A stretch of DNA of 64,000 nucleotides from CAVQJU01 sp963755195. GTDB lineage: Bacteria; Acidobacteriota; Vicinamibacteria; Vicinamibacterales; CAVVIG01. The stretch spans positions 682,001 to 746,000 of the forward strand of contig CAVWIZ010000008.1 of NCBI GenBank assembly GCA_963755195.1, given 5' to 3'. The translations under genes were made by a program, and so were the position numbers. Numbering within the stretch: position 1 is the stretch's first letter; each line of letters begins with the position of its first letter. The notes under the pieces were generated by a model. That model did not search any database and was not told the origin of the DNA. It was given only the letters and a program-made list of their open reading frames with translations. Shown piece after piece: positions 8,432 through 19,800 of the stretch.

Positions 8432-10348
8432 ATGTCGTCGCGACAATCGCGCAAGCCGCGCGGCCCCGTTCGACCGATCGCCCGCCTGATCCTTCCACTC
8501 AGTCTCATCGTCGTGGTTGGCGTCGCCGTGTATTGGAACGGCCTCAACGGGCCGCTCGTGTGGGACGACGACCCGGCGATCGTGACCAACCAGACGATTC
8601 GGTCCGTTCTGCCGCTTTCCGGTTCCCTGTCGCCTCCGGTGGAAACGTCGGTTGCGGGACGACCGATCGTCAACCTCTCGCTCGCATTCAACTACGCGAT
8701 GGGCGGTCTCAACGAAACGGGCTATCACGTGTGGAACCTCGCCGTGCTCATGGCGTGCGCGGCGCTGCTGTTCGGCATTGTGGCGAGGACGCTCGCGGCG
8801 CAGCACTACGCTCGCGGCGGAGCCGCCGACGCGGTGGCGCTTGTGGCGGCGCTCACCTGGCTCGTCCACCCGCTGCTCAGCGAAACGGTCGACTACGTGA
8901 CGCAGCGGACCGAGTCGATGATGGGGCTGTTCTTTCTGCTGACCCTCTACGCGGCCATTCGCGCCCGGCGCCAGAGACACTCGACGGCCTGGCAGATCGT
9001 CTGCGTGGTGTCGTGCGCGCTCGGCATGGCGACGAAAGAGTCGATGGCCGTGGCACCGCTGGCCGTCTTGCTGTACGACCGCGTCTTCGAATTCGGATCG
9101 ATGCGCGAGGCCGTGACGGCGCGCGGATGGCTCTATGCCGGGCTGGCCGCCACGTGGGTCGAGCTGGGCGCCGTGATGTGGCGCTGGCCGCGTTCGACGG
9201 TAGGGCTGACGACCGTCGGGCCGTGGACGTATTTGCTGAACCAGGCCGAGATGATTGCGCGCTACCTGGGCCTCGCCGTCTGGCCGCGATCGCTCGTCCT
9301 CGACTACGGTCTGCCCCGCGCGCTCACGGTGCGCGACGTGGTGCCGCAGGCGCTGCTCCTGCTGCTCATGCTGGCGGGCACGGCGATCGCGCTCGTGCGC
9401 TGGCCTCCATTCGGGTTCCTTGGCGCTATGTTCTTTCTCACGCTCGCTCCCACGTCGAGCATCGTCCCCATCGCGTCCGAGGTGGGGTCGGAGCGGCGGA
9501 TGTTTCTGCCGCTCGCGGCGCTCGTCGTGCTCGTCGTGACGTTGGCATGGGTCGGCCTTGGCCGGATGCGCGCCAGGTGGCCTGCGTGGTTTCCAGGGTT
9601 TTCGAACGCTGCCGTGTGCGCAGCCGTCGTCGTGGTGGCGGCGCTCGGCATCCGGACGGTGTACCGCAACGCGGAATACGCCACGCCGATTTCGCTGTGG
9701 GAAAGCGTGGTGGCACGACGGCCGCAGGGCCGGGCGCGGTTTGCGCTCGCGACCGAGCTCATCACGGCCGGCCGGCACGATGAGGCCATCGCGCAGCTGC
9801 GAGAAGCCGTCGACGACTATCCCGACGCGCGCGCGGGCCTGGGCACGGAGCTCTTCTTTCAGCGCCAAACGCTCGAGGCGATCGACGTGCTGGACGCGTT
9901 CGTGCGCGCCAGGCCGACACTGCCCAATCGAATTCCCGCGCGGATCATGCTCGGTGAGGCGCTGGTGTCGGAAAACCGGCTCGACGAAGGGGCGAGCCAG
10001 TTCAAGGCGGTGCTGGATCTCGACCCAGACAACGGTGCGGCGCGACAGGGTCTCGTCAAGGCGAACCGGAATCGAGCCGCGCGCCTGCTCGAGCAGGGCA
10101 ATCCGACGCAGGCGGCCGTTCAGGCGCGTGAAGCGCTGAGCATCGATCCCGGAGACGCGGATTCGCACAACCTGCTGGGCGTGGCACTGGCATCGCAGGG
10201 CCAGTTCGCGGAAGCCGTCGCGGAGTTTCGCCAGGTGCTGCAGATCGATCCGAAGCATCCGTCAGCCGGCAATAACATGGCGCGGGCCACCGCGACGTTG
10301 AACGGAAAGCGGCCGGCCGCCGCCGCCGCAGTGGTTCATCCGGAATGA
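8432..10348 (+). CDS. TMTC-like polytopic membrane protein with C-terminal TPR repeats
   Basis: A 638-residue integral membrane protein. The first hydrophobic helix is at about residues 18-40. It is followed by WNGLNGPLVWDDDPAIV, the acidic DDD loop found in TMTC/PMT-type glycosyltransferases (fold GT-C). Several further hydrophobic segments continue to about residue 415. Residues 425-630 are tetratricopeptide repeats, visible as AGRHDEAIAQLREAVDDYP, ENRLDEGASQFKAVLDLDPDN and QGQFAEAVAEFRQVLQIDPKHP. GT-C proteins with C-terminal TPRs are common in Acidobacteria and Planctomycetes and are assumed to transfer sugars from polyprenyl carriers; no acceptor is known. The stop lies 7 bp from that of the convergent FkbM gene. 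Confidence 0.75.
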   Translation: MSSRQSRKPRGPVRPIARLILPLSLIVVVGVAVYWNGLNGPLVWDDDPAIVTNQTIRSVLPLSGSLSPPVETSVAGRPIVNLSLAFNYAMGGLNETGYHVWNLAVLMACAALLFGIVARTLAAQHYARGGAADAVALVAALTWLVHPLLSETVDYVTQRTESMMGLFFLLTLYAAIRARRQRHSTAWQIVCVVSCALGMATKESMAVAPLAVLLYDRVFEFGSMREAVTARGWLYAGLAATWVELGAVMWRWPRSTVGLTTVGPWTYLLNQAEMIARYLGLAVWPRSLVLDYGLPRALTVRDVVPQALLLLLMLAGTAIALVRWPPFGFLGAMFFLTLAPTSSIVPIASEVGSERRMFLPLAALVVLVVTLAWVGLGRMRARWPAWFPGFSNAAVCAAVVVVAALGIRTVYRNAEYATPISLWESVVARRPQGRARFALATELITAGRHDEAIAQLREAVDDYPDARAGLGTELFFQRQTLEAIDVLDAFVRARPTLPNRIPARIMLGEALVSENRLDEGASQFKAVLDLDPDNGAARQGLVKANRNRAARLLEQGNPTQAAVQAREALSIDPGDADSHNLLGVALASQGQFAEAVAEFRQVLQIDPKHPSAGNNMARATATLNGKRPAAAAAVVHPE

Positions 10349-10355
10349 GGCGAGC

Positions 10356-11174
10356 TCACGCGAGCTCTTCAGGTACGGCGAACACATCGAAGTGCTTCCA
10401 TCGGGTGAGGTCGTCCGGCCCGAGCTCTTCACCCCGGTACTCGAGCTCCTCGCACTTGAACACGCGATAACCGAGCTGGCGCAGATCGGCGTAGTAGCCG
10501 GCGCGCTCGGCGTCGGGCAGGTGCTTGTAGATTTCCGTCTTGATATAGGGCCGGCGCGTCCTCAGGAGATCGACGAGCGATCGGGCCACGGCCCGATCGA
10601 AACCTTCCGTGTCTATCTTGATGTAGCGAAGCCGGGCCATCTCGGCCGCCGCGTGCTGTCGCAAGTATTCCGCGAGATTCTTCCCCTCGACGCGCAGCGC
10701 GGAAAAGTGTCCATGCTTCCAGCGACTGAGGCCGGTGTGGAATCCCCCGTTGCAATACCCAGAGTCCGAGTACTCGAACTCGAACTCGCCGTCCTGGGGC
10801 ATCGCCGCGAACATCAGTGGCACGATACGGGCGTTCAGGGCGTTGAGCGTGGCGTTGAGCGCCAGCACCTTGAAGACGTACGGATTCGGCTCGAGGGCGA
10901 ACACCGTGCCGCTCGGTCCGACCGCGAGCGCCATCGGCAGCGTCGAGTCGCCGGTGTGCGCGCCGATGTCGATGGCGACGTCGCCCTCGCGCAGGAAGGA
11001 TCGCAGCGCGTCCACGCTGGCCTGCGTCACCGTCTTCGGCGTTTCGCCGGGGTGCAGCCAGCGCGCGAAGCGGACGTCGCCGTCGGTCGGCAGCGGAAAC
11101 GTCAGGATTTCGAATCCATATTCGCGCGGCGCCGACTTGAACCCGAGCGCCCGCGGCAGATCCTTCAGCTTCAC
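10356..11174 (-). CDS. FkbM-family SAM-dependent methyltransferase
   Basis: A 272-residue methyltransferase starting at GTG 11174, which overlaps the TGA stop of the preceding amidohydrolase (GTGA overlap), so translation is probably coupled. The SAM site is VAIDIGAHTGDSTLPMA, followed by VFALEPNP (acidic residue binding the ribose) and the FkbM hallmark YIKIDTEGFD. The remaining C-terminal part, with RPYIKTEIY and YADLRQLGYRVFKCE, is typical of the family. FkbM proteins O-methylate sugars, polyketides or glycans. A longer open frame continues upstream, but its N-terminal half is an out-of-frame reading of the amidohydrolase. The pairing with an exported amidohydrolase is unexpected and gives no clear substrate. 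Confidence 0.85.
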   Translation of the reverse strand: MKLKDLPRALGFKSAPREYGFEILTFPLPTDGDVRFARWLHPGETPKTVTQASVDALRSFLREGDVAIDIGAHTGDSTLPMALAVGPSGTVFALEPNPYVFKVLALNATLNALNARIVPLMFAAMPQDGEFEFEYSDSGYCNGGFHTGLSRWKHGHFSALRVEGKNLAEYLRQHAAAEMARLRYIKIDTEGFDRAVARSLVDLLRTRRPYIKTEIYKHLPDAERAGYYADLRQLGYRVFKCEELEYRGEELGPDDLTRWKHFDVFAVPEELA

Positions 11175-12520
11175 GGCGCGCTCAACGACGCGCGTAACGC
11201 CGCGCGATCGATTTCCTTCCCTCGCAAGTACACCCGCGCGATCCGTCGCGTGTTGGTGATGGCGTCGAGCGGACTGGCATCGAGCACGATGAAGTCGGCG
11301 CTCTTGCCGGCGGCCACCGTTCCGAGCCGGTCGAGCTTCAGGATCTCGGCCGCCGTTCGTGTCGCCGCCACGATTGCCTCCGCCGGCGTCAGGCCGCACC
11401 TCACCATGTCGGCCAGCTCGGTGTGCGCGGTCCACCCGACATCGACACCGGCGTCGGTAGCGAAGGCGATCTTCACGCCCGCATCGTGGATCTTCTTCAA
11501 ATTGCGGCACTGAATTCCGAACGCCTCCTGCTGCGTTTTCAGCTCGGCGGGCGTCCGGCTCGCCAGTTGGTCGCGCATCCGCTTGAGCTGGCTGGCGGGA
11601 AGCGTGTCGCTCAGCCAGTCGATGTCGTCCGCCACTCCCCGCTCCGGCAGGTTCGGCTGTACCCAGACGTTGGGATGCTGTTTGACGAGCGCCAGGTATT
11701 CCTCGTCCACATCCCTGTCGCGCACGCCGTGAGCAAAACCATCGACGCCGGCCCTGAGGAGGTCTTTGCCGTCCGCCAGATTGAAGATGTGAGCGACGAC
11801 GCGCGTGCCGCGTTTGTGGGCTTCGTCGATGATCGCGCGGTACACGTTCGGCTGAATCTTCGGCACGGTGCCGTTCCGATCGTCCACCCAGATCTTGATC
11901 ATCGGCACTTGCCGGGCGACCATCTCCTCGACGTCCTTTCTGCCTTCCGCTTCGGTCATCGCGCCGAATGGCACGCCCAGGCGATAGGCCGCCGTTGGTC
12001 CCGCCATGGGCGTCGCCGCAATCCCTCGGCCAACGGTCAGAAACAGCGCCGCGTTCGGAATGACTTCCCGCCGCAGCTGGTACGGAAGCTCCGGATCGAC
12101 ATCCCACCGGTCGAGGCCCATGCTCATCGTGGCTGCGGCCCCGTAGTACGCGTACCGCTGCAGATGGTCGATCAGCATGGCCCGCGTGAAGTTCTCCTTG
12201 CTCGACACGCCGGTCTTCTGGTTCGTGTACCCGATGTGATTGTGGGGATCCACGATCGCCGGCATGACGGTCTTGCCAGTCAGATCGACGCGGGCCGCGC
12301 CTGCCGGCGGCGAAAGCTCGCCCTTGCGGCCGACCCTCGTGAAGGTGTCGTTCTCCACGAGGAACGCGGCGTTCTCGATCGGGGCGCGGCCATCGCCGGT
12401 GATGAGCCGCGCGCCCTCGAAGAGCACGGCTCTCACTGCAGGAGCCTGGCTCGCGGAAAGCCAGAAGGGCGCCACAAGAGAAAAGCAGAGCAGAGAACAG
12501 AGTGCCTTGACAGAACGCAT
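11171..12520 (-). CDS. Secreted amidohydrolase-family protein (second copy)
   Basis: A 449-residue amidohydrolase. I take ATG 12520, preceded by GAAGGGG, rather than an in-frame start at 12544, because the signal peptide (MRSVKALCSLLCFSLVAPFWLSA) then begins directly. Metal site DPHNHIGY (HxH), IKIWVDD (position of the bridging Lys), VVAHIFN (His), GFAHGVRD (His) and FATDAGVD (catalytic Asp) are all in order, and LGTVAAGKSADFIVLDASPL closes the beta-sandwich. It resembles the gene at 1098 in architecture but is clearly divergent and lacks the Gly/Arg-rich insertion. It overlaps the downstream FkbM gene by 4 bp and is divergent from the NHL-repeat gene at 12631. The substrate is unknown. Confidence 0.85.
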   Translation of the reverse strand: MRSVKALCSLLCFSLVAPFWLSASQAPAVRAVLFEGARLITGDGRAPIENAAFLVENDTFTRVGRKGELSPPAGAARVDLTGKTVMPAIVDPHNHIGYTNQKTGVSSKENFTRAMLIDHLQRYAYYGAAATMSMGLDRWDVDPELPYQLRREVIPNAALFLTVGRGIAATPMAGPTAAYRLGVPFGAMTEAEGRKDVEEMVARQVPMIKIWVDDRNGTVPKIQPNVYRAIIDEAHKRGTRVVAHIFNLADGKDLLRAGVDGFAHGVRDRDVDEEYLALVKQHPNVWVQPNLPERGVADDIDWLSDTLPASQLKRMRDQLASRTPAELKTQQEAFGIQCRNLKKIHDAGVKIAFATDAGVDVGWTAHTELADMVRCGLTPAEAIVAATRTAAEILKLDRLGTVAAGKSADFIVLDASPLDAITNTRRIARVYLRGKEIDRAALRASLSAP

Positions 12521-12630
12521 AGATGCCCCTTCGCCACCAACCAAGTGTGCGTGTCAAGAGGATACGCGCAATCGCTGCGAGCGTCCTCGCCAGAGCTGGA
12601 GTAAACTCCCGTGTTGCCGGGAGGACTCCA

Positions 12631-13593
12631 ATGAGAATCGCCGCCGTCGCCGTGGCCGTCGTCGTGCTCGCGTGTGTTCCTGCCCTCGCACAGCGGCCTT
12701 CCGATCCCGCGCTGCTCGTGCCACAAAGCGCGCCGGAATTGGACTACGTCGCCGTGGCGAATCCTCTCACGTTTCCCGCGGGCACGAGCATCGGAGCCGC
12801 CGCGAGCGTCGCGTTTGACGCGAAAGGGCATCTTTGGGTGCTCAATCGTGGTTCGCAACCGCTGGCCGAGTTCGAGGCGAACGGCACGTTCATTCGCGCC
12901 TTTGGCGAAGGTCTCTTCAACCGGACCCACGGACTGAGGTTCGATCGCGACGGCAACTTGTGGGTCACCGACGTCGGCGCCCACATCGTCGTCAAACTGG
13001 ATCCGCAGGGACGAACGCTGCTGACGCTGGGGATCAAGGGAGAGGCGGGCAACTGGGACGAGTCCACCGGATCGCGCCGCTTGAATCAACCGAACGACGT
13101 CGCATTCGGCGGCAACGGAGACGTCTTCGTCGTGCAAGGGCACACCCCGGGGGCCGCCGGCGATCCCCGCGTCCTCAAGTTCGACAAGAACGGGCGCTTC
13201 ATCAAGTCGTGGGGCGGGAAAGGCAAGGAGCCCGGAAAGTTCGAGGTGGCTCATGGGATCGCGATCGATGCCAAGGGCCTCCTATGGGTCACGGACCGCG
13301 AAAACCAACGAATCCAGGTCTTCGATGCCGACGGATTATTCATCAAGGAACTGAAATACGCTGGCCTTCCCTGCGCGCTGGATATCGGGAAGCAGTACAT
13401 CTACATGGTCAACGGTTTTGCCGGCCAGGTGCTGAGGCTCGATCTGAACGGCGCGGTGCTCGCGGCGACAGGAAAGCCCGGCAAAGGCGTCGGCGAGTTC
13501 GGGGAAGCACACTTCATCGCCGTGAGCCCACAGGGCGAGTTGTGGGTCGCCGACAGCGTCAACAGCGCCGTCCAGAAGTTCGTCAAGAAATAG
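12631..13593 (+). CDS. Secreted NHL-repeat six-bladed beta-propeller protein
   Basis: A 320-residue exported protein. The start at 12631 is chosen because GGGAGG lies 6-7 bases upstream and a signal peptide (MRIAAVAVAVVVLACVPALAQ) begins there; the frame is open further upstream but without a ribosome site. NHL blades recur as LWVLNRGSQPLAEFEANGTF, LWVTDVGAHIVVKLDPQGR, VFVVQGH...RVLKFDKNGRFIKSWG, LWVTDRENQRIQVFDADGLF and LWVADSVNSAVQKF. This is the peptidylglycine-monooxygenase/vitellogenin-like propeller type that is very common in Acidobacteria. No catalytic residues can be assigned; a binding or lyase-like role is possible. About 220 bp with no recognisable gene follow. Confidence 0.8.
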   Translation: MRIAAVAVAVVVLACVPALAQRPSDPALLVPQSAPELDYVAVANPLTFPAGTSIGAAASVAFDAKGHLWVLNRGSQPLAEFEANGTFIRAFGEGLFNRTHGLRFDRDGNLWVTDVGAHIVVKLDPQGRTLLTLGIKGEAGNWDESTGSRRLNQPNDVAFGGNGDVFVVQGHTPGAAGDPRVLKFDKNGRFIKSWGGKGKEPGKFEVAHGIAIDAKGLLWVTDRENQRIQVFDADGLFIKELKYAGLPCALDIGKQYIYMVNGFAGQVLRLDLNGAVLAATGKPGKGVGEFGEAHFIAVSPQGELWVADSVNSAVQKFVKK

Positions 13594-13813
13594 CCGACCC
13601 TACCCCCCTCCCCTCGCTCGGATGTCTGCCTCTGGAGTGACTAAGTTCCGGGGTTTTCCGATGGTCTTCCCGAGTTTGGCTGCCTAAGGTCGCAGAATCC
13701 TAGACATTCCGCCGATCCGCAACCGGGCGCCACCCCTGCCTGCCTGGTCCTGGTGTTGCTCTTCGTTTAGCGCAAGAAGACCTCTGTGGCCTCTCGAATG
13801 CCACAAAAACGCG

Positions 13814-16800
13814 TTGGGGATGGCTCGCAGGATGACGACGACGGGACCGCGCTCGATCGTACGAAAAACACCTATCCGGATGCTCATCGTGGCTACGGCT
13901 GCGTTCGTGCTGGCGGGGCGGGGCTCCGATCGGCCGACTCTCCAGGCGGCGGGCTCGTCATGCGGAGCGACGATCAACCCGATTCAGTGCGAGAACCAGC
14001 TGGCCCGGCAATCCGCGAGCGAATGGGACATCGCCGGCGCGGGCGACCCGACCATCCAGGGCTTCGCGACCGACATCAGCGTCGACAAGAGCGCCGACCT
14101 GCCGGCGAATCGCACGGTCTATTTCAAGATCAACACCGACGCGGCCAACTACGGCATCGACATCTATCGGCTCGGCTACTACGGCGGCATGGGTGCTCGC
14201 AAGGTCGCGACGGTTCAGCCGTCGGCGGCGCTGCCGCAAAACCAGCCGAGCTGTCTGACCGAGGCCGCGACCGGGCTGCATCGACTGCGGCAACTGGGCG
14301 ATCTCCGCGTCGTGGCTCGTCCCCACGGACGCGGTCTCCGGCATCTACGTCGCGAAGCTGACACGCTGCGGACACCGGCGGCGCCAGCCACATCATCTTC
14401 GTCGTCCGCGACGACGCCCGCCAGTCGGATGTGATTGTTCAGACGTCGGACACGACCTGGCAGGCCTATAACGACTACGGCGGCAACAGCCTCTATGTCG
14501 GCGGCGCGGACGCGCCGGGAATCAATCCTGCGTCGTACGCAATCGCCGCCGCGCGTACAAGGTGAGCTACAACCGGCCGACTGTGACGCGCGAGAGAAAT
14601 CCTCAGAGCTTCCTGTTCGGTGCCGAGTACCCGATGCTGCGCTGGCTCGAAGCGAACGGCTACGACGTGAAGTACTGGGCCGGCGTCGACACCGATCGTC
14701 GCGGCACCGATTTGATCGGGGCGCGCCAGCCCGAAGACCTTCTCTCTCGGTCGGGCACGACGAGTACTGGTCGGGCGGTCAGCGCGCGAACGTCGAAGCG
14801 GCGCGCGACGCCGGCGTCAACCTGACGTTCTTCAGCGGCAACGAGATGTTCTGGAAGACGCGCTGGGAAGCCGAGCATCGACGGTTCGGGCACTCTGAAT
14901 CGGACACTCGTCAGCTACAAGGAAACGCTCGCCAACGCGAAGATCGATCCCAATCCGGAATGGACCGGCACGTGGCGCGATCCGCGCTTCAGCCCTCCCG
15001 GCGACGGCGGCCGTCCGGAAAATGCGCTGACCGGCACGCCTGTGGACGGTCAACTGCTGCTCGTACGCGATCACGGTGCCCGCGGCGATGGGCCAGGCGC
15101 GCTTCTGGCGGAACACGCCGGTCGCAACGCTCGCGCCGGGCACCGTGACCACGCTGTCGCCCGAATCTCTGGGCTACGAGTGGGACGAAAATCTCGACAA
15201 CGGCTTCCGGCCGGCCGGCCTCGTGCCAGTTGTCATTGACACAGCATCAGTCGCGTGAACCGAAGGTGTTCGACTACGGGTCGACGTTCGGCCCCGGCGC
15301 GGCGACCCACAGCCTCACGCTGTATCGCCATGCGAGCGGCGCGCTCGTCTTCGGCGCCGGCACCGTCCAGTGGTCGTGGGGTCTCGACGGCACGCACGAC
15401 CGGCGGCGGCAGCGCACATTCCCGATGTCGCGATGCAGCAGGCCACCGTCAATCTGTTCGCCGACATGCGGGCGCAGCCGAGCACGCTGCAGCCGGGCCT
15501 CGCGACCGCGACCGCTTCGACCGACGTCTGCGCGCCGACTTCGACGATCACGTCACCAGTCGCGGGCGCGCCGGTCGGGTCTGGCACGCCGGTGACGGTC
15601 TCAGGGACGGCCGTCGACGCCGGCGGCGGTGCGGTGGCGGCGGTTGAGGTCTCGATCGACGGCGGCGCGACGTGGCACGCGGCGCAGGGCGGTGCCAGTC
15701 TGGACCTACACGTGGTTGCCTGGGACGCCCGGCGCACGCCACCATCCAAAGCCGCGCGATCGACGACAGCGGCAACATCGAAACGCCGTGACCGGACATG
15801 ACGGTCACCGTCGGCGCGGGCAACTGTCCGTGCACGAGCCTGTGGACGTCGAGCGCCGTTCCGGCAGCCTCGGATTCAGGAGACGAACCCCGGTCGAGCT
15901 CGGCGTCAAGTTCCACAGCGATGTCGACACGTAGGTGACCGGGGTGCGTTTCTACAAGAGTCCCGGCAACACGGGCACGCACGTCGCGAACCTGTGGACC
16001 AGCGCCGGCGTCAAGTCTGGCGAGCGCCACGTTCGCCGCCGAAACGCCCTTCGGCTGGCAGCAGGTTCTCTTCAGCGCGCCGGTCGCCATCTCCGCCGGC
16101 ACGACCTACGTCGCCTCGTATCACACCAACGTCGGCCACTACTCGGTCACGAGCGGCTACTTCGACGCGCGCGGCGTCGACTCGCCGCCGCTCCATGCGC
16201 CGTCGAGCTACAGCAGCGGGCGGCAACGGCGTCTACGTGCTACGGCGCGAGCGCCTTCCCGACCGACACGTACAACGCCACCAACTACTGGGTGGACGTC
16301 GTGCTCGACCAGAATGACCGTCGATACGACGCCACCGGTCATCTCGTCGATCAAGGCCATCTCGCTCGACAGCTCCACGGCTGTCGCGACTGGACGACGG
16401 ACGAAGAGCGCCACATCCCGCGTCGACTACTCGACGATCCCGGCGTTTCCGGCGGCGCGACTCTCAGCGCCACCGACGCCGCTTACGTCACGTCGCACAG
16501 CCTCACGATCAGCGGGCTGAAGGCCGAACACGACGTACTACTATCGGGTCACCTCGGTCGATCGGACCGGGCAACGCGGCCACTTCGCCGCCGAGCACGT
16601 TCACGACGCTCGGCGCGACCTTCCGTGACACCACGTCCGTCCGATTTCAGCGCGGGAACGCGCGCTCGGCACGTACGTGGCGGAAACGCTCGACGGCGAA
16701 GCTGATTCTCGCGCCGGCCGTCGGATCGGAGTTCTCAGGGTCCGCGCTCCCACCAGGCTGGAGCAGCGTCGCCTTGGGGCGCGGGCGGGACCAGCGCAGT

Positions 16801-19800
16801 CGGCGGCGGCGTCCTCTTCGTAGACGGCGCGCTCGTCGGCGTCGTGCACGATCCTGTGGCAGGCAGCTGCGTCGATGACGCCGACGTTTCTGCCCGGCCA
16901 CTCGCTCGAGTTCATGGCGACGTTCACCGGCGACGCGTTCCAGCACTCCGGCTTCGGCGTGACGTTCGGCGGCGCCGCCGTGGGCGATGTTCAGCACCAA
17001 ATCGGCGGCACACTCTGGGCGCGGACCAACTCGGAGTCTCGGCTCGCAGGAGACGCGATCTCGGCAGCAGCTTCCTCGGCACACCGCATCGCTTCCGCAT
17101 CGACTGGAACGCTGACGCAGCGTGGCCTACCTCGTGGACGGCGTCCAGGTGGCCTCGCACTCGATCGCTCTCCCGGACCGATGCGGCCGATTGCCGCAAG
17201 CGACTACAACGTCTTCGGCGGCAACATCGTGATCGACTGGATGCGGATGGATCCGTTCGCGCCGGCGGGCACGTTTCTCTCGCGGGTCTTCGACGCCGAG
17301 TCGCCGGTCGATTGGCACACGATCGCCTGGACCGCCAGTTCGACGACCCCGGAGTCGACGATCAGCGTGCGCATGGGCGATACGCCCACACCCGACGGCA
17401 CCTGGACCGCCTTCGTGCCGGTCGCGCTCCTGGCGCGATCAGCGGCCGCTCGCGATACATCCAATATCGCGTGAATCTCGCGACGAACGATGTGAGCAAG
17501 ACGCCGGAGCTCGAGGACATCGTGATCAGCACCGACAGCGCTCCGAACGCCGTCGACGACGCCGCGACAACCACCCAGGACACGCCCTACACGTTCCCGG
17601 CCTCCGGCCCGGGCGCGCTCGTGTTCAACGACCTCGATCCCGACACCGGCGACGAGCTCCGCGTGGTCGCGATCACGATGCCGGCACACGGCACCGCCGC
17701 GCTCAACGAGGATGGATCGGTGACCTACAATCCGTCCGCGGGCTTCACCGGAACCGACACGTTCAGCTACACGGTCAGCGACGGGCTGTTTGGCTCCTCG
17801 GCGGATGTCACGATGTCAGTCGGCCTCGCCAATCGTCCGCCGGTCGCGGTTGACGACGCGTTCGTCGTGAGCCAGGGAGCGGTGCTGGCCGTCCCGGCCG
17901 GCGCCGGCGTGCTCGCGAACGACTCCGATCCTGACGGCGGTTCGATGACCGCGATCATGGTGACGTGGCCGGCCCACGGGACGCTGACGTGCAATGCCGA
18001 TGGCTCGTTCACGTATACGCCATCGGCAGGCTGGTCCGGCGCCGACAGCTTCACGTACCGAGCGTCCGACACGCTGAACAGTCTCAGCAACATCGCCACG
18101 GCTTCGATCAACGTGACACCGGTGAACCGTGCGCCGAGCTTCGTGAGAGGCGCCAACCAGACCGTGCTCGAGGATGCCGGCGCGCGCAGCGTCACGGGAT
18201 GGGCGACCGCCATCAGCGCGGGCGCCGCGAGCGAATCGGGCCAGGCGCTCAACTTCATCGTCAGCAACAACAACAACGCGCTGTTCTCGGCGCAGCCGGC
18301 GGTCGATGCGAACGGGACGCCTGACCTACACGCCCGCCGCGAACGCCAACGGGGCCGCCACGGTGACGGTGCAACTGCACGACAACGGCGGCACGGCCAA
18401 CGGCGGCGCCGACACCAGCGCGGCGCAGACCTTCACCATCACGGTGACGGCCGTGAACGACGCGCCCAGCTTCGCGAAGGGCGCCAATCAGACCGCCTCA
18501 GCGACGCCGGCGCGCAGACGGTGTCCGGCTGGGCCACCGCGCTGCAGCGCCGGCCCGGCCGACGAAGCCGGCCAGACGCTCAACTTCATCGTCAGCAACA
18601 ACAACAACGCGCTGTTCTCGGTGCAGCCGGCCGTCGCCGCGAACGGCACGCTGACCTACACGCCGCGGCCAACGCCAACGGGTTCGCCACGGTCACCGTG
18701 CAGGCGCACGACAACGGCGGCACGGCCAACGGCGGCGTCGACACCAGCGCGGCGCAGACGTTCACGATCACGTGTCGCCGTCAACCATGCGCCGAGCTTC
18801 ACCAAGGGCGCCAACCAGACCGTGCTCGAGGATGCCGGCGCGCGGACCGTCACGGCCTGGGCGACGGCGATCAGCGCCGGCGCCGCCAGCGAAGCCGGCC
18901 AGGCGCTGAACTTCATCGTCAGCAACAACAACAACGCGCTGTTCTCCGTCCAGCCGGCGATCGCGCGCGAACGGCACGCTGACCTACACGCCTGCCGGCC
19001 AACGCCAACGGGCGCGCGACGGTCACCGTGCAGCTGCACGACAACGGCGGCACGGCCAACGGCGGCGTCGACACGAGCGCGGCGCAGACCTTCACCATCA
19101 CCGTGACGGCCGTGAACGACGCGCCGAGCTTCACCAAGGGCGCCGAATCAGGCGATCGCGACGACCGCGGGCGCGCAGACGGTGTCCGGCTGGGCGACGG
19201 CGCATCAGCGCCGGCCCGGCCGACGAAGCGGCGCAGGCGCTGAACTTCATCGTCACGCAACAACAACAACGCGCTGTTCTCGGTGCAGCCGGCCGTCTCG
19301 GCGAACGGGACGCTGACCTACACGCCGGCCGCGAACGCCAACGGGATCGCCACGGTCACCGTGCAGCTGCACGACAACGGCGGCACGGCCAACGGCGGCG
19401 TCGACACCAGCGCGGCGCAGACCTTCACGATCAGCGTGACAGCGGTCAACGACGCGCCGAGCTTCATCAAGGGCGCCAACCAGACCGTGCTCGAGGATGC
19501 CGGCGCGCGCACCGTCACCGGCTGGGCCACCGCCATCAGCGCGGGCGCCGCGAACGAAGCGGGCCAGGCGCTCAACTTCATCGTCAGCAACAACAACAAC
19601 GCGCTGTTCTCCGCGCAGCCGGCGATCGCGCGCGAACGGCACGCTGACTTACACGCCGGCCGCGAACGCCAACGGCACCGCCACCGTCACCGTGCAGACT
19701 GCACGACAACGGCGGCACGGCCAACGGCGGCGTCGACACCAGCGCGGCGCAGACGTTCACCATCACCGTGACGGCCGTGAACGACGCGCCCGGCTTCACC

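Noticed and set aside
8144..10258. A 704-codon leftward open frame opposite the membrane/TPR gene
   Set aside because: Composition is dominated by Arg, His, Pro and Gln without any fold signal. It is the antisense shadow of a high-GC gene whose sense frame has clear domains.
10356..12557. A single 733-codon leftward frame suggesting a fusion of an unknown N-terminal domain to FkbM
   Set aside because: The N-terminal 460 codons are an Arg/His/Gly-rich out-of-frame reading of the amidohydrolase, which has a clean signal peptide and all metal-binding motifs in its own frame.
13880..13960. Lipoprotein signal (LAG followed by Arg-Gly-Ser) in the giant protein
   Set aside because: The position expected to be Cys reads Arg. 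It could be an error, but the sequence as given does not support a lipobox.
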